64,000 nucleotides of DNA from Rhodophyticola porphyridii (lineage in GTDB: Bacteria > Pseudomonadota > Alphaproteobacteria > Rhodobacterales > Rhodobacteraceae): assembly GCF_003688285.1 (NCBI RefSeq), contig NZ_RCNT01000003.1, forward strand, positions 193,501 through 257,500, read 5' to 3'. Positions 33,244-42,031 of this stretch are shown piece after piece. Every line of letters begins with the position of its first letter. Within the stretch, counting starts at the first letter, position 1. The notes below the pieces were generated by a model. The model had not been told where the DNA came from, made no database searches, and was given only the letters and a program-made list of their open reading frames with translations. The position numbers were made by a program, and so were the translations under genes.

Positions 33244-35081
33244 TCCGCGGCCTCGGTGCCGATGAACCCACCCGACTGGCGGGCCCAGAACCCGGCATAG
33301 AGACCGTCTTTCGCCAGGAGTTCGCCATGGCTGCCCTCTTCGGCAATCCGACCGCCATCCAGCACGAGAATCCGGTCCATCTGGGCGATCGTGGACAGGC
33401 GATGGGCAATGGCAATCACGGTTTTTCCTTTCATCACGCCGTAAAGCGTGTCTTGAATCGCGGCCTCCACCTCACTGTCGAGTGCCGATGTCGCCTCGTC
33501 CAGAATCAGGATCGGGGCGTCTTTCAGAATGACCCGCGCAAGCGCCACGCGCTGCCGCTGGCCGCCGGAAAGCTTCACACCGCGTTCGCCCACCTGTGCG
33601 TCGTATCCCTGCCGGCCTTCGGGGTCCTGCAGGTCAAGAATGAACTCATGGGCCTCGGCCCGCTTGGCCGCGGCGATCACCTCATCCTCCGACGCGTCCG
33701 GCCGGCCGTAGAGGATGTTCTCGCGGACCGAGCGATGAAGCAGCGAGCTGTCTTGCTGCACCATGCCGATGGCCTGGCGCAGGCTGTCCTGCGTGACATC
33801 GGTGATGTCCTGCCCGTCGATCAGAATCCGACCCTGTTCCGCATCGTAGAACCTGAGCAGAAGTTTGACGAGCGTGGATTTCCCAGCACCGGAGCGGCCA
33901 ATCAGGCCGATCTTCTGCCCGGGCTCGATCACGAGGGACACGTCCTGCAGCCCGCCGCCCTTGCGGCCGTAATGATGGGTTAGTCGCTGAAGCTCGATAG
34001 AACCCTTTTTCAGAACCAGTTCCTTCGCGTCGGGCTTGTCCACCAGCGTGATTGGCTGGGCGATGGTCTCCATCCCTTCGGCAACAATGCCAAGGTTCCG
34101 GAAAAGCGACGACAGGGCCCACATGATCCAGCCGGTCATCGCGTTGAGACGAAGGGTCAGCGCGGTCGCGGCGGCAACCGTGCCGACGGAGGCAGCGCCG
34201 ACGCTCCACAGCCAGACCGCCCAACTGACAACGCTGACAATCAGGAACCCGTTAATGGCGGTCAGCGCCACATCCATCGTAGTGAAAATCCGCATCTCTC
34301 TGGCAAAGGTCACGCGGGCATGCTCGATCGCTTCCTTGGCGTAGTTGATCTCACTGTCGTGATGGGCGAACAGCTTGACCGAATGGATGTTGGTATAGCT
34401 GTCCACCACGCGACCGGTGGTCTGCGAGCGCGCGTCGGAACTGGCCTTCGAGGCTGGGCCGACCCGGCGTATCGTCCAGCGCACCAGCCCCGAGTAAAGA
34501 CCCAGCCAGATTATCAGTGGCACCGCAAGGCGCGGATCCGCCTCGGCCAGCAGGATCGCGGCACCGATCAGATAGGCCACCGAAAAGGTGATGGCGTCGA
34601 ACACCTGAAAAATTGCCTCGCCAGCGGCAGGTGGTGTCTGCATGATCCGGTTTGCGATCCGGCCCGCGAAGTCGTTTTCGAACCAGCCAACCGATTGGCG
34701 CAAAACGTGCTTGTGGGCCCGCCAGCGAATGAGCGTGCCAAAATTCGGCAGGATGCCGTTGTTCAGCAGCGCCACGTTCACACCCTGCAACAGGGGCCGG
34801 AAGATCAGGATGAACACCGCCACCAGAACAAGTTCCAGACCGTAACTGGCCAGCACGGTCGACGGATCGCCCGACGACAGCAGATCGACAACGCGGCCCA
34901 TGTAGTAAATCAGCGCCACCTCGACGGCCGCCACGAGCAGCGACGTGGCCGCCGTCAGCGCAAAGAGCCGTTTGAACGGCAGGGAATACTCCCAAAGGAA
35001 CGGCCAAAGACGGGTCTCCGGCCTGTCCCGTTCGGGATAGTCCGTGTAGGGATCGACCAGATTCTCAAAAAAACGGTACAT
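33240..35081 (-). CDS. ABC exporter half-transporter (MsbA/ABCB-like), first of pair
   Basis: About 613 residues with the same layout as its partner: membrane domain (about 60-350) then ATPase with GRSGAGKST, LSGGQ, LILDEATSALD and IAHRLST. Both members keep all ATPase motifs, so both composite sites may hydrolyse ATP, unlike strongly asymmetric heterodimers. Start chosen at ATG 35081 (MYRFFENLVDPYTDYPE); a longer form would overlap the LysE gene and lacks a better ribosome site, although this ATG also has a weak one. Confidence 0.9.
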   Translation of the reverse strand: MYRFFENLVDPYTDYPERDRPETRLWPFLWEYSLPFKRLFALTAATSLLVAAVEVALIYYMGRVVDLLSSGDPSTVLASYGLELVLVAVFILIFRPLLQGVNVALLNNGILPNFGTLIRWRAHKHVLRQSVGWFENDFAGRIANRIMQTPPAAGEAIFQVFDAITFSVAYLIGAAILLAEADPRLAVPLIIWLGLYSGLVRWTIRRVGPASKASSDARSQTTGRVVDSYTNIHSVKLFAHHDSEINYAKEAIEHARVTFAREMRIFTTMDVALTAINGFLIVSVVSWAVWLWSVGAASVGTVAAATALTLRLNAMTGWIMWALSSLFRNLGIVAEGMETIAQPITLVDKPDAKELVLKKGSIELQRLTHHYGRKGGGLQDVSLVIEPGQKIGLIGRSGAGKSTLVKLLLRFYDAEQGRILIDGQDITDVTQDSLRQAIGMVQQDSSLLHRSVRENILYGRPDASEDEVIAAAKRAEAHEFILDLQDPEGRQGYDAQVGERGVKLSGGQRQRVALARVILKDAPILILDEATSALDSEVEAAIQDTLYGVMKGKTVIAIAHRLSTIAQMDRILVLDGGRIAEEGSHGELLAKDGLYAGFWARQSGGFIGTEAAE

Positions 35082-35139
35082 CGGACCATGCCGGTTTGCG
35101 GGCGCTGAAATGGCTGAGACTCGGGATATAACCCCCCGG

Positions 35140-35697
35140 TCAAAGAAAAACCATGACAGCCGATACCGCCAGACCGCTTGCCATGATCCGCGCAAAGATC
35201 CGCCAAGCCCGTGGTGTCGTTAGCAGATAGGCCAAAGCGGCTCCCGCAAGGGTCCAAAACAGGCAGACAAAAAGATTCAAACCCGAAAATGCTGTCGCGA
35301 GCCGTTGCGCCTCGCCCATTGGCCCGAGACCGGCGCCGTAACCGGCGGCGGCGGCCATTGCGACGGCCCATACCTTGGGGTTGACCCATTGAAACAGGAC
35401 CGCCTCCACGAAGGTGAAGGGCCGGTCGCCCTCCTGCCGGACACCGCCCGCGGCAGAGGATTGCCAAAGCTTCCAGGCCATCCACAGGATCCAGCCGCAG
35501 GCCGCCAGCTTCAGCGCGGTTTCCAGTCCGGGGCCCGCTGCCGCCAGCGCGGCGCCGACCCCAAGGCCCGTCAGCCCCGCAGTGACGCCGACGCCCACGA
35601 CAACACCCAGGATATGCGGCAGCGTCGGGCCAAAGCCGAACCGTGCCCCCGATGCGGTCAACAGGATGACGTTCGGACCTGGGGAGAAGAGGCCCAC
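35140..35697 (-). CDS. LysE/RhtB-family amino-acid exporter
   Basis: 185 residues from the GTG at 35697, about five to six membrane segments. SPGPNVILLTASGARFGFGPTLPHILG is the conserved LysE/RhtB start, and FQWVNPKVW in the middle is also typical. The family exports amino acids or homoserine lactones by proton exchange. Upstream in frame the sequence reads LDPLYAFVFVGLFSPGPN, the usual family N-terminus, but it has no ATG/GTG/TTG; a CTG at 35724 with GGAG 8 nt upstream may be the real start. The 16-nt gap to the cca gene suggests an operon. Confidence 0.85.
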   Translation of the reverse strand: MGLFSPGPNVILLTASGARFGFGPTLPHILGVVVGVGVTAGLTGLGVGAALAAAGPGLETALKLAACGWILWMAWKLWQSSAAGGVRQEGDRPFTFVEAVLFQWVNPKVWAVAMAAAAGYGAGLGPMGEAQRLATAFSGLNLFVCLFWTLAGAALAYLLTTPRAWRIFARIMASGLAVSAVMVFL

Positions 35698-35740
35698 GAA
35701 AACAAAGGCATATAGCGGATCCAGAACGTGTTCTCCGCTG

Positions 35741-36892
35741 TCAGGACAGAAGCGCGGTGCGGTCGAGCGTGAAGCCGGATGCGATCCAGCGGTTTTCCAG
35801 CTCCTTCAGTTTCGCCCCGAGTGCCGGGCCGGACAGCGCAGGCATCAGATCCGCGGCGGTAATCGGGAAAAGGGCGACAGCCCCACGCGCGACGTCATCC
35901 AGCTCGGCCGGATCAAGCCGCCGCTCGAAACTGGCCGCGCGCAGCATCAGAATATCGCGGGCATCGTCTGCGCCATGGCGATATCCAAGCTCCATGGGCC
36001 CGGTGGCGGTTCCAATCTGTTCGGCAATCAGGGAAAGACGCCGACCTTCCGCCTTGCTGAGCCTCAGGGCGCTTTCCGGAGATTGCCCCCCCAGCGCGGC
36101 CAGTCTTCGGATCGGATCGGCCGGAATGTCATGCGCATCCTCGATGTCAATCAGGATCGGCAAGCGGCATGCATCCGCGCCGGGCAGGGCATGGATCAAG
36201 ACACCGGTCTGCGCCATTGCCGCGACAGCCGGGGCCGGGTTCGGGGCTGACAGGAGTTTCTTGATTTCACTGCCGATGCGTTCCTTCGACAAAGTCTCCA
36301 GACCGGCGGAGAGAGCCGCACAGGCAGACAGCCCATCCGGGTCCAGGCCGTTTTCCGGGTCCGCGTACCAGGCGTGGAACCGGAAGAAACGAAGGATGCG
36401 AAGATAATCCTCACGGATGCGATCCTCCGCACGCCCGATAAAGCGGAGCCGTCGGCTGGACAGGTCCGCAAGGCCTTCGCCCGTCGGATCGAGAACCTCC
36501 CCGTCCGGTGACGCATAAAGCGCGTTCATCGTGAAATCCCGACGCGCGGCATCCTCGGCGATATCGGTCGAGAAGGCGACGGTCGCATGCCTGCCATGGG
36601 TTTCGACATCCTTGCGAAAGGTCGTGACCTCGTGGGGTTTGCCCTGGGCGATCACGGTGACGGTGCCATGCTCTATCCCGGTGGGCACGGCGCGCAGCCC
36701 GGCATTTTCGGCCAGATCGCATACCACGTCCGGCGTTGCATCGGTGGCGATATCGATATCGCTCACCCGCACGCCGATAAGACCGTTGCGCACACAGCCA
36801 CCCACGAAAAGCGCCTGAAACCCGGCCGCTTTCAGCATGTTGCAGACCGCCTGCGTTCCGACATGTTCCATCCACGGGCCCTGCAACCTCAT
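35741..36892 (-). CDS. cca: CCA tRNA nucleotidyltransferase / poly(A) polymerase family
   Basis: About 383 residues, class II nucleotidyltransferase. GGCVRN at 31-36 and the catalytic DID at 45-47, then RRDFTMNALYASPDGEVLDPTGEGLADL and RFIGRAEDRIREDYLRILRFFRF are the family blocks. It adds or repairs the CCA end of tRNAs; poly(A) polymerases share these motifs, but size and lack of a C-terminal extension favour CCA addition. ATG 36892 overlaps the stop of the NUDIX gene (ATGA). Confidence 0.93.
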   Translation of the reverse strand: MRLQGPWMEHVGTQAVCNMLKAAGFQALFVGGCVRNGLIGVRVSDIDIATDATPDVVCDLAENAGLRAVPTGIEHGTVTVIAQGKPHEVTTFRKDVETHGRHATVAFSTDIAEDAARRDFTMNALYASPDGEVLDPTGEGLADLSSRRLRFIGRAEDRIREDYLRILRFFRFHAWYADPENGLDPDGLSACAALSAGLETLSKERIGSEIKKLLSAPNPAPAVAAMAQTGVLIHALPGADACRLPILIDIEDAHDIPADPIRRLAALGGQSPESALRLSKAEGRRLSLIAEQIGTATGPMELGYRHGADDARDILMLRAASFERRLDPAELDDVARGAVALFPITAADLMPALSGPALGAKLKELENRWIASGFTLDRTALLS

Positions 36893-37500
36893 TGCGTCAC
36901 CCTGTCGGCCAGAGACTTGAGCATCCGCGCCGTCGCACCCCAGATATAGTAGGGCCCGTATGGCACGACATAGAACTGCCGCCAAACACCGCGCCAGCGT
37001 CTCCGTTCGACGCGATAAACCATCGGATCCATCAGCATCGCAAGCGGCGCGAAAAAGACCTCCGCGACCTCTCCGGGCTCGGGAACGGCCACGAACTCGC
37101 GATTGAGAGAGGCCAGCACCGGGGTCACCTCATAGCCTGTGACCGTTTCGTGACCCGGCAGCTGCCCCATCACCGAGACATCGCGGCGACCAAGACCGAT
37201 CTCTTCCTCCGCCTCGCGCAGGGCGGCATCCACCGCATCTGTGTCGCCGTGATCCACTTTGCCGCCGGGAAATGCAATCTGACCTGGATGATGCTTGAGG
37301 TGGGAGGCGCGTTTTGTCAGGATCACCTGCGCTGTGCCGCCCGTTTCGGCAATTGCCACCAACACCGCAGCGGGGCGGAGTTTCCGACCCTGCGGCAGGG
37401 CGATATCAGGGTTCAGATCGTAATCGGACGATGGTCGCGCGGGCCTGGCCAGCGCGGCGCGCAGCATGTCCAGATCAACTGGCCGGCCCATCGCCATCAT
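36889..37500 (-). CDS. CoA pyrophosphatase (NUDIX hydrolase)
   Basis: 203 residues. NUDIX box GGKVDHGDTDAVDAALREAEEEIGL with the metal-binding glutamates, preceded by LTKRASHLKHHPGQIAFPGG, the NuCoA signature for coenzyme A pyrophosphatases (YeaB/NudL). It splits CoA into phosphopantetheine and 3',5'-ADP. Several ATGs (37500, 37497, 37491) are possible; the first overlaps the 3' end of hslO by about 24 nt. Co-transcribed with cca. Confidence 0.9.
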   Translation of the reverse strand: MMAMGRPVDLDMLRAALARPARPSSDYDLNPDIALPQGRKLRPAAVLVAIAETGGTAQVILTKRASHLKHHPGQIAFPGGKVDHGDTDAVDAALREAEEEIGLGRRDVSVMGQLPGHETVTGYEVTPVLASLNREFVAVPEPGEVAEVFFAPLAMLMDPMVYRVERRRWRGVWRQFYVVPYGPYYIWGATARMLKSLADRVTQ

Positions 37501-38488
37501 CCACGGGTCTTGCCGCCTCGAACCCCAGGGTCAGGGGGTCGAACTCGTAATGCGCGCCGCAAAACTGGCAATCGGCCGTCACGATGCCGCTTTCGGTCGT
37601 CATGTGAGAGATATCCTTGGCCGAATAGATCGACAGGCTTTGCCGTACCTTCGCCGGCGAGCAGGTACACCCGAACTGGACGGCCTGCGCGTCGAAAACC
37701 CTGGGGCTTTCCTCGTGAAAGAGACGTACCAGAAGATCGGTCGGGGCGACGCGCGGACCGATCAGTTCCAGATCTTCCACCGTATCCAGAAGCGTGTTGG
37801 CGCGGTTCCAGTTTTCCCCTTCATCGGCATTCAGGATATCCTCGGCCAAGAGCAGTCCTTCTTCGCCGGAGCCGCCCTCGCCGGTTATTTGCGGAGACGC
37901 CTTGGGCATGTGCTGCAACATCACGCCGCCCGCGCGCCAATGCACGCCCTCGCCCGGCTCCTGCGAACGGCCATAGCTGAGCGCGAACCGCGTCGGCAAC
38001 TGCTCGGACTGGGCAAAATAGGCCTCGGCACAGGCGGTCAGGGCCCCACCTGCAATCGGTGTGATCCCCTGATAGGGCGCATTGCCCGCACCCTGATCGA
38101 TCAGGATCGCGAAATACCCCTTGCCGATCTGGGCAAACGGATCGGCGGCATCGTCGAAGCCATCCTTGTCATAACTTGCGTAGGCGCGGATCTGTGCCGG
38201 CACTCCATCCTCGGCAGGCGCAAAGAAATCAGTCGCAATCAGGCGCAAGGGTCCGTCACCGCGGACTTGCAGCGACAGTTTCCAGCGCAGCTTGATGGTC
38301 TGTCCGACCAGAGCGGTCAGAAGCGCCATCTCGGCCACCATCGCCTCCACGCCCGCAGGGTAATTGTGCTGCGACAGGATATTATCCAGCGTCCCGTCCA
38401 GACGTGCCACGCGGCCCCTGATATCGGAGCGGTCAAGCTGGAACGGGAGGACGGTATCGTCCCACGCGATTTTTGCAGTCAATGTCAT
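37475..38488 (-). CDS. hslO: Hsp33 redox-regulated chaperone
   Basis: About 337 residues. Hsp33 fold N-terminal domain (SQHNYPAGVEAMVAEMALLTALVGQTIKLRWKLSLQVRGDG) and the C-terminal zinc redox switch with C-x-C (FGCTCSP) and, about 30 residues later, C-x2-C (CQFCGAHYEF). Oxidation releases zinc and activates the holdase. It acts in the cytoplasm under oxidative and heat stress. AAGGAA lies 6 nt before ATG 38488. It is divergent from rfbC, and heads the hslO-NUDIX-cca group. Confidence 0.95.
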   Translation of the reverse strand: MTLTAKIAWDDTVLPFQLDRSDIRGRVARLDGTLDNILSQHNYPAGVEAMVAEMALLTALVGQTIKLRWKLSLQVRGDGPLRLIATDFFAPAEDGVPAQIRAYASYDKDGFDDAADPFAQIGKGYFAILIDQGAGNAPYQGITPIAGGALTACAEAYFAQSEQLPTRFALSYGRSQEPGEGVHWRAGGVMLQHMPKASPQITGEGGSGEEGLLLAEDILNADEGENWNRANTLLDTVEDLELIGPRVAPTDLLVRLFHEESPRVFDAQAVQFGCTCSPAKVRQSLSIYSAKDISHMTTESGIVTADCQFCGAHYEFDPLTLGFEAARPVDDGDGPAS

Positions 38489-38521
38489 TGGGTTTCCTTG
38501 TGCCCCATTGGGCTGGCATAT

Positions 38522-38589
38522 CGCGCCCATATAGGCGCGGCAACTCCAATCCCAAGGGGTTTCGGGGTGACTTGCCCCGGTTCCCTTGG
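38522..38589. promoter_or_regulatory. Two hairpins in the hslO-rfbC intergenic region
   Basis: CGCGCC-CATATA-GGCGCG (38522-38539) is a 6-bp inverted repeat. About 13 nt on, CCAAGGG (38552-38558) pairs with CCCTTGG (38583-38589) and encloses CGGGG/CCCCG with loop TGACTTG. Both sit in the 141-nt space between divergent genes and could be operators or leader structures. Confidence 0.45.
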
Positions 38590-38629
38590 TATCGAGCGGA
38601 TCGTGAGCCTTTTGGTCAGGGACGCCGGA

Positions 38630-39202
38630 ATGAACATTGAAACGACACCGCTGGCCGGTTTGCTGATCCTGACGCCGCGCCGTTTTTCCGATGAAAGGGG
38701 GTATTTCAGCGAAAGCTGGAACCGCAGGACGCTTGCAGGCCACGGGATAGAGGCGGAGTTTGTGCAGGACAATCACTCCATGTCCGAAGCGGTCGGAACA
38801 ATCCGCGGCCTCCATGCGCAGACCCCGCCCCATGTGCAGACCAAGCTGGTGCGCTGTGGCCGTGGATGCGTGTTCGATGTGGCCGTGGATGCAAGGACAG
38901 GCTCGCCTACCCGCGGGCAATGGTTCGGTGTCGAGTTGAGTGCCGAAAACGGGCGCCAGCTTCTGATCCCCGGCGGCTTCCTGCACGGCTTTGTCACCCG
39001 CGCCCCGCATAGTGAGCTGATCTACAAATGCAGCGACTTCTACGCGCCCGATTGCGAGGCCAGCGTGCGGTTTGACGACCCCGATCTCGCGATCGACTGG
39101 GGCCTTGGCAATACATCTCCCGTCCTGTCGGCGAAAGACGAGACGGCTGGCCGGTTCGCAACGTTCGACTCGGGCGTCCCCTGGGCGGGAGACGTCTCAT
39201 GA
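38630..39202 (+). CDS. rfbC: dTDP-4-dehydrorhamnose 3,5-epimerase
   Basis: About 190 residues, cupin fold. RGYFSESWNRR, QDNHSMSE with the catalytic His region, GLHAQTPPHVQTKLVRCGRG (GLH/K motif) and GFLHGFVT are the RmlC blocks. Third step of dTDP-L-rhamnose synthesis from dTDP-4-keto-6-deoxyglucose. ATG 38630 starts the gene; its stop overlaps the rfbB start (ATGA at 39199-39202). First gene of the rfbCBDA operon. Confidence 0.95.
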   Translation: MNIETTPLAGLLILTPRRFSDERGYFSESWNRRTLAGHGIEAEFVQDNHSMSEAVGTIRGLHAQTPPHVQTKLVRCGRGCVFDVAVDARTGSPTRGQWFGVELSAENGRQLLIPGGFLHGFVTRAPHSELIYKCSDFYAPDCEASVRFDDPDLAIDWGLGNTSPVLSAKDETAGRFATFDSGVPWAGDVS

Positions 39203-40239
39203 AGCTGATGGTAACCGGCGGCGCCGGGTTTATCGGCTCTGCCGTGGTGCGGCTGGCAGTCGCCCGCGGCCACGATGTGGTGAATGTCGATGCGCTGACC
39301 TATGCGGCCTGTCTGGAAAACGTCGCCATGGTTGCCGACAGCCCGCTTTACACCTTCGAACAGGCCGATATCCGCGACGCAGCGGCGATGAACCGCGTGC
39401 TGAGTGCCCACCGGCCGGACGCGATCATGCATCTTGCCGCCGAAAGTCATGTGGACCGTTCCATCGACGGGCCACTGGCCTTTGTCGACACCAATCTGCG
39501 CGGTACCGCGACCCTGTTGGAGGCCGCGCGCAGGTTTTGGGTGGAACAGGGGCGGCCCGAGACGTTCCGGTTCCATCACGTTTCCACCGACGAGGTGTTC
39601 GGCAGTCTGGGGGAGACCGGCCGGTTTTCCGAAGAGAGCCCCTACGCCCCGAACAGCCCCTATGCCGCCTCCAAGGCCGGTGCCGATCATCTGGTACGCG
39701 CGTGGCATGAGACCTATGATCTGCCGGTCGTGCTCAGCAACTGTTCCAACAATTACGGGCCGTTTCACTTCCCCGAAAAGCTGATCCCCGTGGTGATCCT
39801 GAAAGCCTTGGCGGGAGAGACCATTCCCGTTTACGGAACAGGCTCTAACGTGCGGGATTGGCTCTATGTCGAAGATCATGCGGAGGCCTTGATGACGGTG
39901 CTCCAGAAGGGCCGGGTCGGGCGCAGCTACGCGATCGGGGGCGAGGCCGAGGCGCGCAATATCGATCTGGTCGAGACGCTTTGCAGGATCCTCGACCGCA
40001 AACGCCCCAAGACCCGCTCCTATGCCGATCAGATCAGCTTTGTCACGGATCGCCCGGGCCATGATCAGCGCTACGCTATCGATCCCACGCGCATCCGCGA
40101 AGAACTCGGCTGGCGGCCCAGCCTGTCCTTGCAGGAGGGGCTGGAGCGCACCGTGGACTGGTATCTGGTAAATGAGGACTGGTGGCGCGCCCTGCAATCC
40201 CGGGACGGGATCGGCGACCGGCTCGGGATCTTGCCATGA
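39199..40239 (+). CDS. rfbB: dTDP-glucose 4,6-dehydratase
   Basis: 346 residues, extended SDR. NAD motif TGGAGFIGSA, catalytic STDEVFG with the Asp-Glu pair, and the Y-x3-K in SPYAASKAGADH. Second step of dTDP-rhamnose synthesis, needing bound NAD. Coupled by ATGA to rfbC before it and rfbD after it. Confidence 0.96.
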   Translation: MKLMVTGGAGFIGSAVVRLAVARGHDVVNVDALTYAACLENVAMVADSPLYTFEQADIRDAAAMNRVLSAHRPDAIMHLAAESHVDRSIDGPLAFVDTNLRGTATLLEAARRFWVEQGRPETFRFHHVSTDEVFGSLGETGRFSEESPYAPNSPYAASKAGADHLVRAWHETYDLPVVLSNCSNNYGPFHFPEKLIPVVILKALAGETIPVYGTGSNVRDWLYVEDHAEALMTVLQKGRVGRSYAIGGEAEARNIDLVETLCRILDRKRPKTRSYADQISFVTDRPGHDQRYAIDPTRIREELGWRPSLSLQEGLERTVDWYLVNEDWWRALQSRDGIGDRLGILP

Positions 40240-41090
40240 CGGTTCTGGTCTTCGGTGCATCCGGCCAGGTTGGCGGGGTTCTGGCAGGCCTGCCGGAGGT
40301 CCTGGCCCTCGATCGCCACAAGGCTGACCTTAGCCGACCGGATATCTGCGCCAGGGCCATCGTGGATGCGAAGCCCGATCTGGTGGTCAACGCGGCCGCT
40401 TTCACCGATGTGGACGGCGCCGAGGAGCGGGAGGCGCTCGCCCATCGGATCAATGCCGATGCTCCCGAGGCGATGGCGCGCGCCTGCGCGACGATGAATA
40501 TCCCCTTTGTTCACATCTCGACCGATTATGTCTTCGACGGCGCCGGGCAGACGGCACGGGCGCCCGATGCGTCGGTCGGGCCACTCGGAGCCTACGGGCG
40601 GAGCAAACTGGCGGGCGAAACAGCAATTCGTGCGGCGGGAGGGATCCATGCGATCCTACGCACCTCCTGGGTATTTGACGGGCACGGAAAGAACTTCGTG
40701 ACCACCATGCTGCGGCTTGGGGCCAGCCGTGACCGGCTTGCAATCGTCGCCGACCAGATCGGCGGGCCTACACCGGCCGATGCGCTGGCCCATGCCTGCC
40801 TGTCCGTCGGGCGGCATCTCGGCCTCTCGCCAGACGACGGCGGCACCTATCATTTTGCAGGAACCCCGGATGTGAGCTGGGCCGATTTCGCGCGGTCGAT
40901 CTTCGATATCGCGGAACTTGACTGCGAAGTGGAGGACATACCAACAACAGCCTATCCGACACCTGCCCGGCGGCCTTTGAATTCGCGCCTGGACTGCACC
41001 CGGACGGCGACCATCTTTGGCCTTCAGCGCCCCGACTGGCGGACTCATCTGACGGCATATCTCTCTTCCGGTGAAAGGTCCCCCATATGA
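40236..41090 (+). CDS. rfbD: dTDP-4-dehydrorhamnose reductase
   Basis: About 284 residues, SDR fold. GASGQVGGVL nucleotide motif, STDYVFDG, and GAYGRSKLAGE (Y-x3-K) are present. Last step, giving dTDP-L-rhamnose with NADPH. ATG 40236 overlaps the rfbB stop; its own stop overlaps rfbA (ATGA at 41087-41090). Confidence 0.95.
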   Translation: MTVLVFGASGQVGGVLAGLPEVLALDRHKADLSRPDICARAIVDAKPDLVVNAAAFTDVDGAEEREALAHRINADAPEAMARACATMNIPFVHISTDYVFDGAGQTARAPDASVGPLGAYGRSKLAGETAIRAAGGIHAILRTSWVFDGHGKNFVTTMLRLGASRDRLAIVADQIGGPTPADALAHACLSVGRHLGLSPDDGGTYHFAGTPDVSWADFARSIFDIAELDCEVEDIPTTAYPTPARRPLNSRLDCTRTATIFGLQRPDWRTHLTAYLSSGERSPI

Positions 41091-41965
41091 CGGATCGCAA
41101 AGGCATCATTCTGGCGGGCGGATCCGGGACGCGACTTTACCCAATCACCATGGGCGTGTCGAAGCAGTTGCTGCCGGTTTACGACAAACCGATGATCTAC
41201 TACCCGCTCAGCGTCCTGATGCTGGCGGGTATCCGCGAGATCGCGATCATCACCACACCACAGGATCAGGCCCAGTTCGAGGCCCTGATGGGCAACGGCC
41301 ATCAGTGGGGCCTCGATATCAGCTTTATCACGCAACCCTCCCCCGATGGCCTGGCGCAGGCCTATATTCTGGCAGACACCTTTCTGGCCGGTAATCCCTC
41401 CGCGATGATCCTTGGCGACAACCTGTTTTTCGGCCATGGCCTGCCCGACCTGATGGCGGACGCCTCATATCTTGGCGGCACCGTCTTCGGCTATCACGTC
41501 TCCGACCCGGAACGGTATGGCGTTGTCAGCTTTACGGCCGAAGGAAAAGCCCGGGAGATTGTCGAGAAACCGGCCAGGCCTGCGTCCAACTACGCTGTCA
41601 CCGGTCTTTACTTTCTGGACGGAAGCGCACCGGAACGGGCGCGTGCGCAGGCCCCCTCCGCCCGGGGTGAACTGGAAATCACCGATCTGCTGCAAAGCTA
41701 TCTGGATGACGGCGCGCTGGATGTTCAACTTATGGGGCGCGGCTATGCATGGCTGGACACAGGCACCCATACCAGCCTGCTTGATGCAGGCAATTTCGTC
41801 CGCACACTGGAAACCCGGCAGGGCCTTCAGGTCGGCTGCCCCGAAGAGATCGCCTTCGAGCAGGGCTGGATCACCCTTGATGAGCTTGCCGCCCGCGCCA
41901 GTCTGTTCGGCAAGAACGACTATGGTCGCTATCTCTCCGAACTTGTCGCGGCTGCGTCCCGCTAA
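41087..41965 (+). CDS. rfbA: Glucose-1-phosphate thymidylyltransferase
   Basis: 292 residues. ILAGGSGTRLYPIT is the nucleotidyltransferase signature, VYDKPMIYYPLSVLMLAGI and ILGDNLFFGHG complete the active site, and AWLDTGTHTSLLDA is the conserved C-terminal block of RmlA. First step of dTDP-rhamnose synthesis, normally feedback-inhibited by the product. Last of four ATGA-coupled rfb genes. Confidence 0.96.
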   Translation: MTDRKGIILAGGSGTRLYPITMGVSKQLLPVYDKPMIYYPLSVLMLAGIREIAIITTPQDQAQFEALMGNGHQWGLDISFITQPSPDGLAQAYILADTFLAGNPSAMILGDNLFFGHGLPDLMADASYLGGTVFGYHVSDPERYGVVSFTAEGKAREIVEKPARPASNYAVTGLYFLDGSAPERARAQAPSARGELEITDLLQSYLDDGALDVQLMGRGYAWLDTGTHTSLLDAGNFVRTLETRQGLQVGCPEEIAFEQGWITLDELAARASLFGKNDYGRYLSELVAAASR

Positions 41966-42031
41966 CGGGTTGCGGCGGCGCAGGATACCGGAAAGGGTGA
42001 CGTTGAGGTTGGTCCAAAGGCTTCGATTGCA

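Noticed and set aside
37466-38629. N-terminal extension of rfbC over hslO
   Set aside because: The upstream part is antisense to hslO; the conserved RmlC sequence starts at ATG 38630.
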